From: Thiosocius sp963753845
GTDB taxonomy: Bacteria; Pseudomonadota; Gammaproteobacteria; Chromatiales; Chromatiaceae
Length of the DNA: 64,000 nt
Assembly (NCBI GenBank): GCA_963753845.1
Contig: CAVWEI010000002.1
Span: 186,001 to 250,000, forward strand
Direction: 5' to 3'
Part shown: positions 25,963-34,646 of the stretch, one piece after another
Layout of the letters: each line of letters opens with the position of its first letter
How positions within the stretch are numbered: position 1 is the stretch's first letter
Made by a program: the position numbers and the translations under genes
The notes under the pieces: generated by a model
The model's input: only the letters and a program-made list of their open reading frames with translations
Told to the model about the DNA's origin: nothing
Databases searched by the model: none

Positions 25963-26469
25963 ATGAAATCCTTTACTCCAATATCTTTTGTCGTCCTGAC
26001 TGCCATTGCGAGCGGTGGCCAAGTGGTTCTGGCTGCAGATCCGGTCGCGCCTCAGGCTATCGGTCAGCCACAGGCGCAGATGCGATCCATGCAGGGACAG
26101 GGTTTCGGCCAGCGAGGTGCGCAGATGCAGCACCAAAACAGGTATCAGTATGGTTACGGCCAGGGCCAGGGCCAGGGTCCCAGATATGGTGGCGGCGCAT
26201 ATGGTCCGGGCAGGGGCCAGGGGCAGGGCATGGGTCCAAACCAGGGACAGAACCGTGGTTATGGCCAGGGTCCCGGATACGGCGGTGGCGCCTATGGTCC
26301 CGGCAGGGGCCAAGGCCAGGGGCAGGGCATGGGTTCAAACCAGGGGCAGAACCGTGGTTATGGCCAGGGTCCCGGATACGGCGGTGGCGCCTATGGTCCC
26401 GGCAGGGGGCAGGGGGGTGGCTACGGCAGCAATCGTGCCGGCCAGGGCGGCGGTAAAGGCGGACGTTGA
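25963..26469 (+). CDS. Secreted Gly/Gln/Tyr-rich repeat protein
   Basis: 168 residues. A clear signal peptide (cleavage near VVLAAD) is followed by a low-complexity mature chain of Gly, Gln, Tyr, Arg, Asn and Pro. The chain contains three copies of a 31-33 residue unit with RYGGGAYGPGRGQ and NQGQNRGYGQGPG. GAGGAGGGAG before the ATG is an almost perfect ribosome site, so it is likely highly expressed. There are no Cys residues. Composition resembles structural matrix proteins, including the Gly- and aromatic-rich sulfur-globule envelope proteins of purple sulfur bacteria, but without their usual Trp/Phe content. Function is unknown; the sulfur-globule idea is a hypothesis only. Confidence 0.7.
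   Translation: MKSFTPISFVVLTAIASGGQVVLAADPVAPQAIGQPQAQMRSMQGQGFGQRGAQMQHQNRYQYGYGQGQGQGPRYGGGAYGPGRGQGQGMGPNQGQNRGYGQGPGYGGGAYGPGRGQGQGQGMGSNQGQNRGYGQGPGYGGGAYGPGRGQGGGYGSNRAGQGGGKGGR
26176..26410 (+). repeat. Tandem repeats encoding the GQ-rich units
   Basis: Copies begin at 26176, 26269 and 26368 with GGTCCC(A/G)GATA(T/C)GG(T/C)GG(T/C)GGCGC. Spacing is 93 and 99 bases; the difference is one extra Gly-Gln pair in the second unit. The last two copies are almost identical for over 40 bases. Copy-number change by slippage is likely. Confidence 0.75.
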
Positions 26470-26728
26470 TCCAAAGCCTTGTTGCTCAACCGCCGCTTGC
26501 AACCCGGAAGGGTGCCATGGGTCCGGCGTGGAACGAGAAACAATGGTCAGCAGCAAAACAGGAACCGATCGAGCGCCCATCAACGACAGCGATTGTTGTC
26601 AGTATGGGAGTATCGGCAGGTCCTTTGCGGCGGTGCAGGGTAGGAGACGCTGCAATCAGGGGCAGGACTATCCAAGTCATCGTTTTCGGACCAGAATTGC
26701 ACATTCACCATGGACAGGATCCCTGTTG

Positions 26729-27349
26729 GTGAAACAGCGCGCATTCTGGAACACGACAGCTTTTGACGCAGAGGGTTTTTCCGCCGGCGGCTTCCCGCTG
26801 GCGCTCGCGCTGCTGTTCGTCTGTGCCCTGCCGGCCTGGCCATCCGCAACGGATGCCGGAGCGGGAACGGAGCCCCGACTGTTGGTGGACACCCGCGAAC
26901 TGACACTGACAGTGATTCAGGGCGAGCGGCCACAGATGACGCTGTACAACATCGCCATAGGCCGCTATGGCGCGAGCCTGGACAAGCGCAGGGGCGACAA
27001 CACCACGCCTCTGGGTAGGTTTCGGGTTACTCGAATCCAGCGCAACAGTGACTTCCACCGCTTTATCGGACTCGATTATCCGGGTGTCGACCGTGCGCAA
27101 AAAGGTCTCAGCGAGGGCGTGATCAATGCGGCTGAGTTGCAGTCGATCCTCGGCGCACACCGCCGGGGCAAGATCCCGCCCCAGGGCACGGCGCTGGGTG
27201 GACACATAGGCATCCATGGGCTGGGCCAGGGTGATCCCGTCCTGCACAGGACGCTGAATTGGACCCGGGGGTGCGTGGCGCTCACAGACAAACAGATCGA
27301 TGCCCTGCTCTCCTGGGTTCAGATCGGCACGACGGTGGAAATCCGTTGA
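26729..27349 (+). CDS. L,D-transpeptidase (YkuD family), exported
   Basis: 206 residues from GTG 26729; a TTG at 26726 is equally possible. An N-terminal hydrophobic segment (ALALLFVCALPAWPSA) targets it to the periplasm. The YkuD domain shows GDNTTPLGRFRVT, HIGIHG, and the catalytic WTRGCVALTD with its Cys. Such enzymes make 3-3 peptidoglycan cross-links or attach lipoproteins to the wall. It is 86 bases from an Lpp-like lipoprotein gene and close to a second L,D-transpeptidase, so a role in anchoring the lipoprotein is plausible. The AGGA before the start is weak, so the exact start is uncertain. Confidence 0.85.
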   Translation: MKQRAFWNTTAFDAEGFSAGGFPLALALLFVCALPAWPSATDAGAGTEPRLLVDTRELTLTVIQGERPQMTLYNIAIGRYGASLDKRRGDNTTPLGRFRVTRIQRNSDFHRFIGLDYPGVDRAQKGLSEGVINAAELQSILGAHRRGKIPPQGTALGGHIGIHGLGQGDPVLHRTLNWTRGCVALTDKQIDALLSWVQIGTTVEIR

Positions 27350-27435
27350 TGGGCCTTTTAAATTTCTCGAATATATTCATACTCTATTGTGTATTGCCAG
27401 CCAGATTGCGGCATTTTCAGTGAAAGGAGGCATCC

Positions 27436-27693
27436 ATGAAGACCACCCCAATCAGACCCCTTGTTGTCCTGGTAGCGAGCGCACTGCTGTTCGGTTGCGC
27501 GTCGACGCAACAGAAAGAAATGCGCAGCGAACTCGACGAGATACGTGCGATTGCACAACAGGCCGCTTCCGACGCGGCTGCCGCACAGGCCCGTGCGGAT
27601 GCTGCAATGGACACGGCATCCAGCGCCAAGGCCCAGTCAGAACAGACCGAGGCCAAGATCGACCGTATGTTCAAGAAGGCGATGTACAAGTAA
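27436..27693 (+). CDS. Lpp/OprI-like murein lipoprotein
   Basis: 85 residues. The signal has a lipobox LLFGC with Cys at residue 21. The mature part is an Ala-rich heptad coiled coil (SDAAAAQARADAAMDTASSAKAQ) and ends in KKAMYK, a C-terminal Lys as in Braun lipoprotein, where the Lys is bonded to peptidoglycan. GAAAGGAGG is an excellent ribosome site. It should tie the outer membrane to the wall as a trimeric helix. Flanking L,D-transpeptidase genes support the Lys-attachment model. An AT-rich promoter region precedes it (27355-27410), including the palindrome GAATATATTC. Confidence 0.85.
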   Translation: MKTTPIRPLVVLVASALLFGCASTQQKEMRSELDEIRAIAQQAASDAAAAQARADAAMDTASSAKAQSEQTEAKIDRMFKKAMYK

Positions 27694-27828
27694 CACGCCC
27701 GGTCGAAGCCTGACATGGCCCTCTCCCCGGTGGTGGGAGACGGGATGATATTGAGCCGGCCGCATCGCTGGTGGAGATGTTGGAATCCTGTTGAAAACCG
27801 GCGAGGCGCCTGTCTGCCCGATTTACCC

Positions 27829-28794
27829 CTACCTGAACAGCGGACTGTCGATCGGGCGCCCCTGGATGCCCGGTTTTGAAACCGCCACCGGTATCCCTTG
27901 CACCTGCTCCACCGCCTGGCGCAGTGCCTGCCCATCCAGTACCGCGGGCCGTTTCTGCAGTTCGAGGTAGATGCGCTCCAGTGTGAAGCGCATCAGGTCC
28001 TTCTGGGCGGTATCGTCCTCGTCCAGCGGCGGATGAACCTCGACATAGAGCACGCCATCCTGCCAGCCTGTCTTTACCGGCTGGTTCAGGATCTGCACCG
28101 ACGTGCCCGTGGCCACCCGGCCGAACAGTTCCTCGATATCTTCGGGCAGCAGCCGGACGCAGCCATGTGTCACCCGCATGCCGACCCCGTAGGGCTTGTT
28201 GGTGCCATGGATCAGGTAGCCGGGAAGCCCCAGCCGCAGGGCGTAGGCGCCCAGCGGGTTGTCGGGCCCTGCAGGTATGACCTCCGGCACCTGCTCGCCC
28301 GCGGCGGCCGCCTCTTTTCTGATCGATTCAGGCGGGTGCCAACTCGGGTTGCGCTGCTTGCGGATGACCCGGGTTTCGCCCAGTGGCGTCTTCCAGTCCA
28401 TGCGCCCGATGCTGGCCGGGTAGGTGTCCACCACGCCCCGGGTTCCCCTGGTTGCGGAGGGAAAGTTGTAGACCCGCATCTCGGGCAGATTCAATACCAG
28501 CCCACTTCGCCGGGCATCCGGCAGGATGTAGTGGCTGGGGATGACCACCGGGTCGCTTTCCGCGGGCAGCCAGCGGTCCACATCGGGGTTGGCCAGCCGG
28601 ATCTCTTCCTGGCCGACATCATGGATGCGTGCGATATCGAGCAGGGTTTCACCGCGGCCGGCCAAGGTCAGCTGCGGTTCGCCGATCAGGTCGTTGCCCG
28701 TCGTCGGAAGCGGGTAGCGAGCGGCCTCCACCGCCCCGGCCTGAAGCAGGGAGAGGGCGAGCACTATCCGAGGAAAGCATGAACGCAACTTCAC
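27829..28794 (-). CDS. LysM-containing L,D-transpeptidase (ErfK/YbiS/YcfS type)
   Basis: 321 residues from a GTG at 28794, which directly begins a signal peptide ending near AGAVEA. A LysM-like segment (about 45-95, LAGRGETLLDIARIHDVGQEEIRLANP) binds glycan. The YkuD catalytic region shows YLIHGTN and VTHGCVRLLPED with the catalytic Cys. This domain order is that of the E. coli enzymes that attach Lpp to peptidoglycan. It faces the Lpp-like gene on the opposite strand, 136 bases away. A longer reading frame upstream exists but adds no signal sequence and is disfavoured. Confidence 0.88.
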   Translation of the reverse strand: MKLRSCFPRIVLALSLLQAGAVEAARYPLPTTGNDLIGEPQLTLAGRGETLLDIARIHDVGQEEIRLANPDVDRWLPAESDPVVIPSHYILPDARRSGLVLNLPEMRVYNFPSATRGTRGVVDTYPASIGRMDWKTPLGETRVIRKQRNPSWHPPESIRKEAAAAGEQVPEVIPAGPDNPLGAYALRLGLPGYLIHGTNKPYGVGMRVTHGCVRLLPEDIEELFGRVATGTSVQILNQPVKTGWQDGVLYVEVHPPLDEDDTAQKDLMRFTLERIYLELQKRPAVLDGQALRQAVEQVQGIPVAVSKPGIQGRPIDSPLFR

Positions 28795-28897
28795 CCGGGC
28801 AAAACTACCCCGGCACGCGGCAGCTGACAATATTGCCGTTGCACAGCGTTTCCGGCGGCCTGTCAGCCGATGACCGATCGACCGGACCCTGGCCGGG

Positions 28898-29668
28898 TTA
28901 ACAGTACTGCTCGATCTCGTGCAGCCGCGGCGCATACTTGCCTTTGACTTCACGCAATGCCTGCTTGAAATGCCCGCGCAGCGATTTCTTCAGGTGCGCC
29001 AGGACCTCTTTTTGTGGCAAGCCCTTGAGCGCCGAGAATATGGCCAGGGCGTAAGTAATATCGTGCTGTGACACATAGGCCTGCCGCCGCACCACCGGGC
29101 CACCACAACACCCACCCCGGGGCAAGACCAGGGCGGTATTGGCGAACATCAGGCCGAATCCGAGAAATACCGCCAGTATCTCCGTCACATGTGGCCAGTT
29201 TTCGACTCCCCCCGGTGGTGGTTCCGCAGCCGATGTACCCAGGTAGTGGGCCAAGGTGTGGGCGAATACCGCGATCATCGCCTCGGGGTTGTTCAGGTAG
29301 TCGGGTTCGTAGCTGAGCGTCAGGCTGGCCGCAGACGTGTCGGCCGCCACTGCCCGCGACCCTCGCGGGCCAGCGACCACGCGCGACTCAGCAACAGGCT
29401 CCAGCACGCAGCTGTCCGGCGGCAACAGCTTCAACGGCCAATGCGCCATGCCCGCATAGGCGACCACCCGATCAAAGATCAGCTTTGCCATTTCCTCGGG
29501 GCTGTTCGCTCTGCCTGGAAAGTGGCGGTTGGAGGGCGTGACCAGCAAGGTCTCGTCGCGGAACATGACGGAATCGAAATTTCGCAGGGCCCAGGCATAG
29601 ACATCGAACATCCAGGCGGCATGGGTCTCATCCAGTAGCGGTCGGCGATCCAACAAACCCGATAACAT
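28898..29668 (-). CDS. Conserved-looking hypothetical protein with FAHTLAHYLG motif
   Basis: 256 residues from ATG 29668 with GAGAGG before it. An in-frame GTG at 29689 is also possible. No export signal. A mid-protein motif FAHTLAHYLG (about residue 145), in which two His are spaced as in H-x3-H metal sites, precedes a hydrophobic stretch ending GGCCGG. The N-terminal part has a long helical region (MFDVYAWALRNFDSVMFRDE). It could be a metal-binding or protease-like fold, but no family is recognised. It lies upstream of the LysM L,D-transpeptidase on the same strand, 103 bases away, so they may be co-transcribed. Confidence 0.65.
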   Translation of the reverse strand: MLSGLLDRRPLLDETHAAWMFDVYAWALRNFDSVMFRDETLLVTPSNRHFPGRANSPEEMAKLIFDRVVAYAGMAHWPLKLLPPDSCVLEPVAESRVVAGPRGSRAVAADTSAASLTLSYEPDYLNNPEAMIAVFAHTLAHYLGTSAAEPPPGGVENWPHVTEILAVFLGFGLMFANTALVLPRGGCCGGPVVRRQAYVSQHDITYALAIFSALKGLPQKEVLAHLKKSLRGHFKQALREVKGKYAPRLHEIEQYC

Positions 29669-30003
29669 CGAAAAAACCTCTCTTCTCACCCTTTTCCCGG
29701 GGACGATGGCTCAAGGGGGTGTCCCACGCTCTTTGCAAAGGAACCAGCGCGATTATGGATCGTTGTCTCTGCGCTGCAAATCTTCGCAACAGCCAGCTGT
29801 TCCGCCACACATTGATGTGCAACTGCCGCGATGACAGGAGGTCGCGGAGCGGCCGTGCTGGGAATAATCTGACCTGGCCCCCGTCTTAATAAGGCACACA
29901 GGCCGGTACTGTGCCGATCGGGGCACTGCAATGGGCCTGTCGAGGCCGGTCGTTGCGCGGATTCGAGCTCGGCCATAGATAACAAGACCAGGAGGAACAT
30001 AAC
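29669..30003. other. Divergent promoter region without a gene
   Basis: 335 bases between the leftward hypothetical gene and the rightward solute-binding gene. It contains AT-rich spots near 29885 (TCTTAATAAGG) that could be a -10 region, but no clear operator or RNA structure was seen. Confidence 0.35.
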
Positions 30004-30984
30004 ATGAAAATACGGCGTTTCGATCCAGCCTTTTTGCTGTCTTTTTTGTTTCTTATCTGCGGAGCCGGCGCGGCAATCGCCGCTGAGGAGGATGCAGGCC
30101 ACGGCTCGGACTACCGAACCTTTCATGTCGATGGGAAGGTCGACCTTGGAAAGGTCGGTGATTCCTACACGGCGGATCTGGTGATGTACCTCGCGGGTAA
30201 CCAGTTCATGGTCATGGAGGAGCTGATCAAGGACTTCCAGGGGAAACACCCCGAAATCAAGACCGTCTACGTCGAAACCATCCCACCGGGACAGATTCTC
30301 AAGGGACAGCTCCTCAAGCAAGGCGAGATCGAGGGCCAGAAGACCGCAATGAATCCGGACCTGTACGCCAGCGTGAACCTGGGACATCTCAAACAACTGC
30401 GCAGCCTGGGCAAGATGGATGACTACATGGTCTATGTGCACAACAAGCTCGAGCTCATGGTGGCCGAAGGCAACCCGAAGGGCATCGAGGGGGTCGAGGA
30501 TCTGGGCCGCGACGATCTCGTTCAATCACATCCCAACCCGCTGACCGAGGGAATCTTCAAGTTCTACGGAGCGGAGATGCTGAATGATCTTGGCCTGTAC
30601 GAGAAGGTTACCGGGAACGCGCAGTGCAAAGGCTGCTGGGCCGTGCCGGGGAAGACCTGGTTTACGGAGCGCCATCATCGCGAAACGCCGCAACGCATAG
30701 AGGACGGCGAGGCGGACGTGGGGATCGTCTGGACGACAGAGGTCGCGCATGCGAAGGCCGAGGGTCGCAAGATAGACGGCGTCGCGATACCCGCCCCGCT
30801 GAACAAACAGGACAAGGTGGCCTATGCGATCGGTCTCTACAACCCGGGACGCAACCCGGGGAATGCCCTGCTTTTCCTCAATTACCTCGCGACCGACGAC
30901 GCACAGGAAATCTATGCCAGATACGGGTTCCTGAAGGCGAGTGCCGAGGAATTGCAGCTAAAGCCGATTCCCGATGCGAAGTGA
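30004..30984 (+). CDS. Orphan periplasmic solute-binding protein (ModA/PstS-like)
   Basis: 326 residues with a signal peptide (cleavage near AAIAAEE). It has a type II periplasmic binding-protein outline: a VMYLAGNQFMVMEELIKDF start, a middle YVHNKLELMVAEGNP strand, and a late ADVGIVWTTEVAHAKAEG segment common in molybdate-type binders. A CKGC pair near residue 204 is unusual for this family and could bind a cofactor or form a disulfide. No permease or ATPase gene is adjacent. The ligand is unknown; an oxyanion is the family-based guess. ACCAGGAGG before the ATG is a strong ribosome site. Confidence 0.75.
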   Translation: MKIRRFDPAFLLSFLFLICGAGAAIAAEEDAGHGSDYRTFHVDGKVDLGKVGDSYTADLVMYLAGNQFMVMEELIKDFQGKHPEIKTVYVETIPPGQILKGQLLKQGEIEGQKTAMNPDLYASVNLGHLKQLRSLGKMDDYMVYVHNKLELMVAEGNPKGIEGVEDLGRDDLVQSHPNPLTEGIFKFYGAEMLNDLGLYEKVTGNAQCKGCWAVPGKTWFTERHHRETPQRIEDGEADVGIVWTTEVAHAKAEGRKIDGVAIPAPLNKQDKVAYAIGLYNPGRNPGNALLFLNYLATDDAQEIYARYGFLKASAEELQLKPIPDAK

Positions 30985-31093
30985 CGCAATAGTGTGGATT
31001 TGCTATCAATAGCAAGCGCGGCTTTGCATTCGCGGATACCCGATCGGACTCTCGCCAGCCGCTCGGCGGGATAAATCGCGGGTTGTTGACCGG

Positions 31094-31115
31094 TGCCCCC
31101 AGGGATCGGGGGGCA
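31094..31115. terminator. GC-rich hairpin between convergent genes
   Basis: TGCCCCC (31094-31100) pairs with GGGGGCA (31109-31115) around an 8-base loop, in the space between the binding-protein gene and the SLC13 gene, which converge here. There is no T-run, so termination strength is uncertain. Confidence 0.4.
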
Positions 31116-31165
31116 GGTCTTCGCGCAATGCAATTCGGAGCCTCTTCGCTTTCGTATCGATCGCA

Positions 31166-32941
31166 TCAAAGCGGCCAGGCGTAAAGAATCGCCGGCACGC
31201 CGACGGCTAAGACCAGTAGTTCAAGGGGCAGGCCCATACGCCAGTAGTCACCGAATCGATATCCTCCCGGCCCCATGATGATGATGTTGTTCTTGTGTCC
31301 GATTGGTGTAAGAAAAGCGCAGGATGCGGCGACAGCTACGGCCATCAGAAACGTGTCGGGATTGGCCTGCAACCGTTCGGCGACCGCGATGGCGACAGGG
31401 GCGGCAACCAGGGCGGTGGCAACATTGTTGAGAACGTCTGACAGAGTCATGGTGATGATCATCAGGATGACGAGTACGGCCACCGCGGGCAATCCTTCCG
31501 TCCAATCGACCAGTGCATTGGCAATCAGGGTGCTGCCTCCGCTGGCCTCCAGGGCGGCCCCAATGGGTATCATCGCACCCAGCAGCACGATCACGGACCA
31601 CTCGATCGATTCGTAGACCTGGTTGAGCGGTACGATGTTTAGCGCAACATATATGACCACCGCGGCCGCGAGTGCCAGGGGCAGATAAATCCAGCCGAGG
31701 CTGGCTGCAATGATCGCGGCAGCGAAAACACCGATCGCTATCCAGGCTTGGCGACGTTGAGTTACTTCGAGGCCGCGCTCGGCGAGCATCAGGCAACCGA
31801 GCCATTCCACGATATCTGGAAGCTGTTCTTCGGGGCCCAGTAGAAGCAGAATGTCGCCAGGCTCGATCTCTGCCTGGCGAACGCGGTCGCGCACACGCGT
31901 GCCGCGACGGGAGATGCCGAGCAAGGTCACGTCATGCCGATACATCAGCCGGACATCGTAGGCGGAACGGCCGGCTATACGCGCGCCCTCTGGGACCACG
32001 ACCTCAGCGAGCGACATTGTATTCGCCGCCACACCCTCGTGTTTGCTGTGGCGTGTGAAGGTGAGTTCGGCCGCACCGACAAATTGGTCGATCGCTTCCG
32101 GCCCCCCCTCGACAACGATCAGGTCGCTCTTGTGAACGATCTCATTGCGTGCCATGCCGGGTAGCCGCTTACCACGACGAACCAGGCCCAGTACGCTGAC
32201 TCCATACTCCTCTTCGAGCTCGTCCAGCCCTTTCAGCGGCTTGCCGATCAATTTGGAGGTTTCCGCTACGCGGACCTCGGTGACGTAGCCATTGAGGTCT
32301 TCCAGCTCACGGCCTGAATCGTGTTTGAGGCGATCGACCGGAATGAGCCGACGGCCGACGAACGCTACGAACACGATGCCGGCGATGGCGACCACGAGTC
32401 CGACCGGGGCGAAGTCGAACATGGAGTACGGCTCGCCCAGTGCGCCTTCGCGAAATGTTGCGATCACGATGTTTGGCGGGGTGCCGATGAGCGTGACCAT
32501 GCCGCCCAGGATGGAAGCGAAAGACAGTGGCATCAGGGTTTCTGCCGGACTGCGATTCGCCCGCCGCGCCGCCTGCATATCCAGCGGCATCAAAAGCGCC
32601 AGCGCAGCGACGTTGTTCATGATGCTCGACAAAGCAGCGGCGATGCCTGCCATAACGCCGATATGGCCTTGCACACCACGAGATGCATCGAGCACATGGC
32701 GGGCGAGGAGTTCGATCGCCCCGGAGCGCGACAGGCCTCGGCTGATGATCAGCACCAGTGCAATGATCGCTACGGCCGGATGGCCGAATCCTGAAAAGAC
32801 CTCATTCGCCGGGACGGCACCGATCAGATAGGCAACGACGAGTCCTGCAAATGCGACCAGGTCGTACCGAAACCGTCCCCAGACCAGGAGGCCCAAAATC
32901 AGCAAAATGAGACAGAACAGGAGAATCTGGTTGATAGTCAT
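31166..32941 (-). CDS. SLC13/DASS-type anion permease with two TrkA-C domains
   Basis: 591 residues. An N-terminal membrane half (to about 190) has SIMNNVAALALLMP and LIGTPPNIVIA. Two cytosolic TrkA-C/RCK-C regions follow (about 210-300 and 305-385). A second membrane half contains LSDVLNNVATAL and TPIGHKNNIIIMG. The duplicated NNVA and TP(I/P)-type motifs are the Na+/substrate sites of the DASS group. Relatives of this architecture move sulfate, phosphate or dicarboxylates. Sulfate or sulfite traffic linked to the sulfonate island is possible but not shown. ATG 32941 was chosen because it begins the first helix; a longer frame to 33070 has no matching features. Confidence 0.85.
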   Translation of the reverse strand: MTINQILLFCLILLILGLLVWGRFRYDLVAFAGLVVAYLIGAVPANEVFSGFGHPAVAIIALVLIISRGLSRSGAIELLARHVLDASRGVQGHIGVMAGIAAALSSIMNNVAALALLMPLDMQAARRANRSPAETLMPLSFASILGGMVTLIGTPPNIVIATFREGALGEPYSMFDFAPVGLVVAIAGIVFVAFVGRRLIPVDRLKHDSGRELEDLNGYVTEVRVAETSKLIGKPLKGLDELEEEYGVSVLGLVRRGKRLPGMARNEIVHKSDLIVVEGGPEAIDQFVGAAELTFTRHSKHEGVAANTMSLAEVVVPEGARIAGRSAYDVRLMYRHDVTLLGISRRGTRVRDRVRQAEIEPGDILLLLGPEEQLPDIVEWLGCLMLAERGLEVTQRRQAWIAIGVFAAAIIAASLGWIYLPLALAAAVVIYVALNIVPLNQVYESIEWSVIVLLGAMIPIGAALEASGGSTLIANALVDWTEGLPAVAVLVILMIITMTLSDVLNNVATALVAAPVAIAVAERLQANPDTFLMAVAVAASCAFLTPIGHKNNIIIMGPGGYRFGDYWRMGLPLELLVLAVGVPAILYAWPL

Positions 32942-33053
32942 TGGGCAGCGTACGGTAATGAAATTCGAATGGTAAAGGACCCCGTGTCGGCAGGATTGCG
33001 CATATCGCCAGGAGCCGCAAGGCGCTGGTGATACCGCACCTAAGTCGGGGAAA

Positions 33054-33240
33054 GGTTCTGGCCGAACCAATTCCTGAGCCGGCGGCTCGAAGGGTTGTCC
33101 GGGTGTTTGCGAATGAATTCAGCGCATTATGAGGTGGCGAAACGGAAATGCGCACGGGGGCGGGTGCTTGGCTTTCGTGTGATTCGATCCAAACTCGCTT
33201 CGATATTCGGGGCGGTCGGAATCGACGCATGGGCGATCAT
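33054..33240. repeat. Dispersed intergenic repeat, copy C (longest)
   Basis: Combines the left half seen in copy A (GTTCTGGCCGAACC, GTCCGGGTGTTTGCGAATGAATTCAG) and the right half seen in copy B (CATTATGAGGTGGCG, GTGTGATTCGATCC, ATTCGGGGCGGTCGG). It lies in the 501-base gap 32942-33442 between SLC13 and the cpxP-like gene. No terminal inverted repeats or transposase were seen. Confidence 0.6.
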
Positions 33241-33343
33241 TGGGTTCGAGGGTACGACTTGGCCGCGTGCGTCCGAGTCGGGGCCGTTCGGCAAACCGAT
33301 GGACGCGATCGCCTGTCGTCGCAGCTTGACCTCTCTTGATCCC

Positions 33344-33369
33344 GTTACATTTTGTTACAAACCCTAACG
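33344..33369 (+). promoter_or_regulatory. Tandem GTTACA-type sites upstream of the Cpx-like operon
   Basis: GTTACA at 33344-33349 and again at 33354-33359, 10 bp apart, with a weaker CTAACG at 33364-33369 in the same phase. Direct repeats spaced by one helix turn are the usual binding pattern of OmpR-family regulators. Sited about 75-100 bases before the cpxP-like ATG, they are probably where the downstream response regulator activates its own operon. Confidence 0.6.
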
Positions 33370-33442
33370 CCCCTGAGATTCGGTAACTCGCTGCAGAGTC
33401 CAAGATTCCTACCGTGCTCATAACGCAACGGAGGAACGCACA

Positions 33443-33898
33443 ATGTTGAAGACTATCCTGATTACTCTGGCAGTCCTGGGTATCATTGCTGCCGCAGGCA
33501 TGGCCTGGGCGAAGAACAGCGGCTATTGCTCGCCCGAGAATCGCATACAGAAAATCACCGAGCGGGTCGGGCGAAAGCTGGATCTGAATGAGGATCAGCA
33601 AGGCCGGCTGGAGGACTTTGCCGAAACACTGCGGGGTTTGCGCAGTGAGCGGCAAGCTCACCGGGTTGCCGCGAAAGAAGATGTCGCGGAACTGTTGTCT
33701 GCATCATCGCTCGACCGCGACCGTGCGATCTTGCTGATCGACGAGCGCTTTCAGAGCATGAACGACAGCAAGCGCGCGCTCGTCGACGCCTTTGCCGACT
33801 TCAGTGACAGTCTGGCGCCGGAACAACGCTCCCAACTTGCGGCGCTGATCGGTGACCGCATGATGGGTCGCTGGGGTCACCCGCGTTGGGCGCATTGA
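33443..33898 (+). CDS. Spy/CpxP-family periplasmic protein
   Basis: 151 residues with an N-terminal signal (MLKTILITLAVLGIIAAAGMAWA). The mature part is all-helical and charged, with two LTxxQ-like elements, LDLNEDQQ (about residue 50) and LAPEQR (about 132), as in CpxP, Spy and ZraP. These proteins are periplasmic chaperones and stress sensors that modulate a partner histidine kinase. The gene is followed by a response-regulator and kinase pair, the Cpx arrangement. The C-terminus (MMGRWGHPRWAH) is Met/His/Trp-rich and might bind metal. ACGGAGGAACGC provides a good ribosome site. Confidence 0.8.
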   Translation: MLKTILITLAVLGIIAAAGMAWAKNSGYCSPENRIQKITERVGRKLDLNEDQQGRLEDFAETLRGLRSERQAHRVAAKEDVAELLSASSLDRDRAILLIDERFQSMNDSKRALVDAFADFSDSLAPEQRSQLAALIGDRMMGRWGHPRWAH

Positions 33899-33920
33899 TC
33901 AGATCGTAACCGCTTGAGCT

Positions 33921-33946
33921 GCCCCGCCGGCGTCGCCGGGCGGGGC
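33921..33946 (+). promoter_or_regulatory. GC hairpin between cpxP-like and response-regulator genes
   Basis: GCCCCGCC (33921-33928) and GGCGGGGC (33939-33946) form a perfect 8-bp stem, with GGCG-TC-GCC extending inward. It lacks a T-run. It may attenuate readthrough so that the periplasmic protein is made in excess over the two-component pair. Confidence 0.5.
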
Positions 33947-33968
33947 GGCTGGGGGCACAACAGCGTAC

Positions 33969-34642
<674 letters not shown>

Positions 34643-34646
<4 letters not shown>

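Noticed and set aside
26006..26728. Long upstream extension of the first L,D-transpeptidase through the GQ-rich gene
   Set aside because: It would read the GQ-rich gene in a second frame as Met/Arg/Pro-rich sequence; a signal peptide begins only after 26729.
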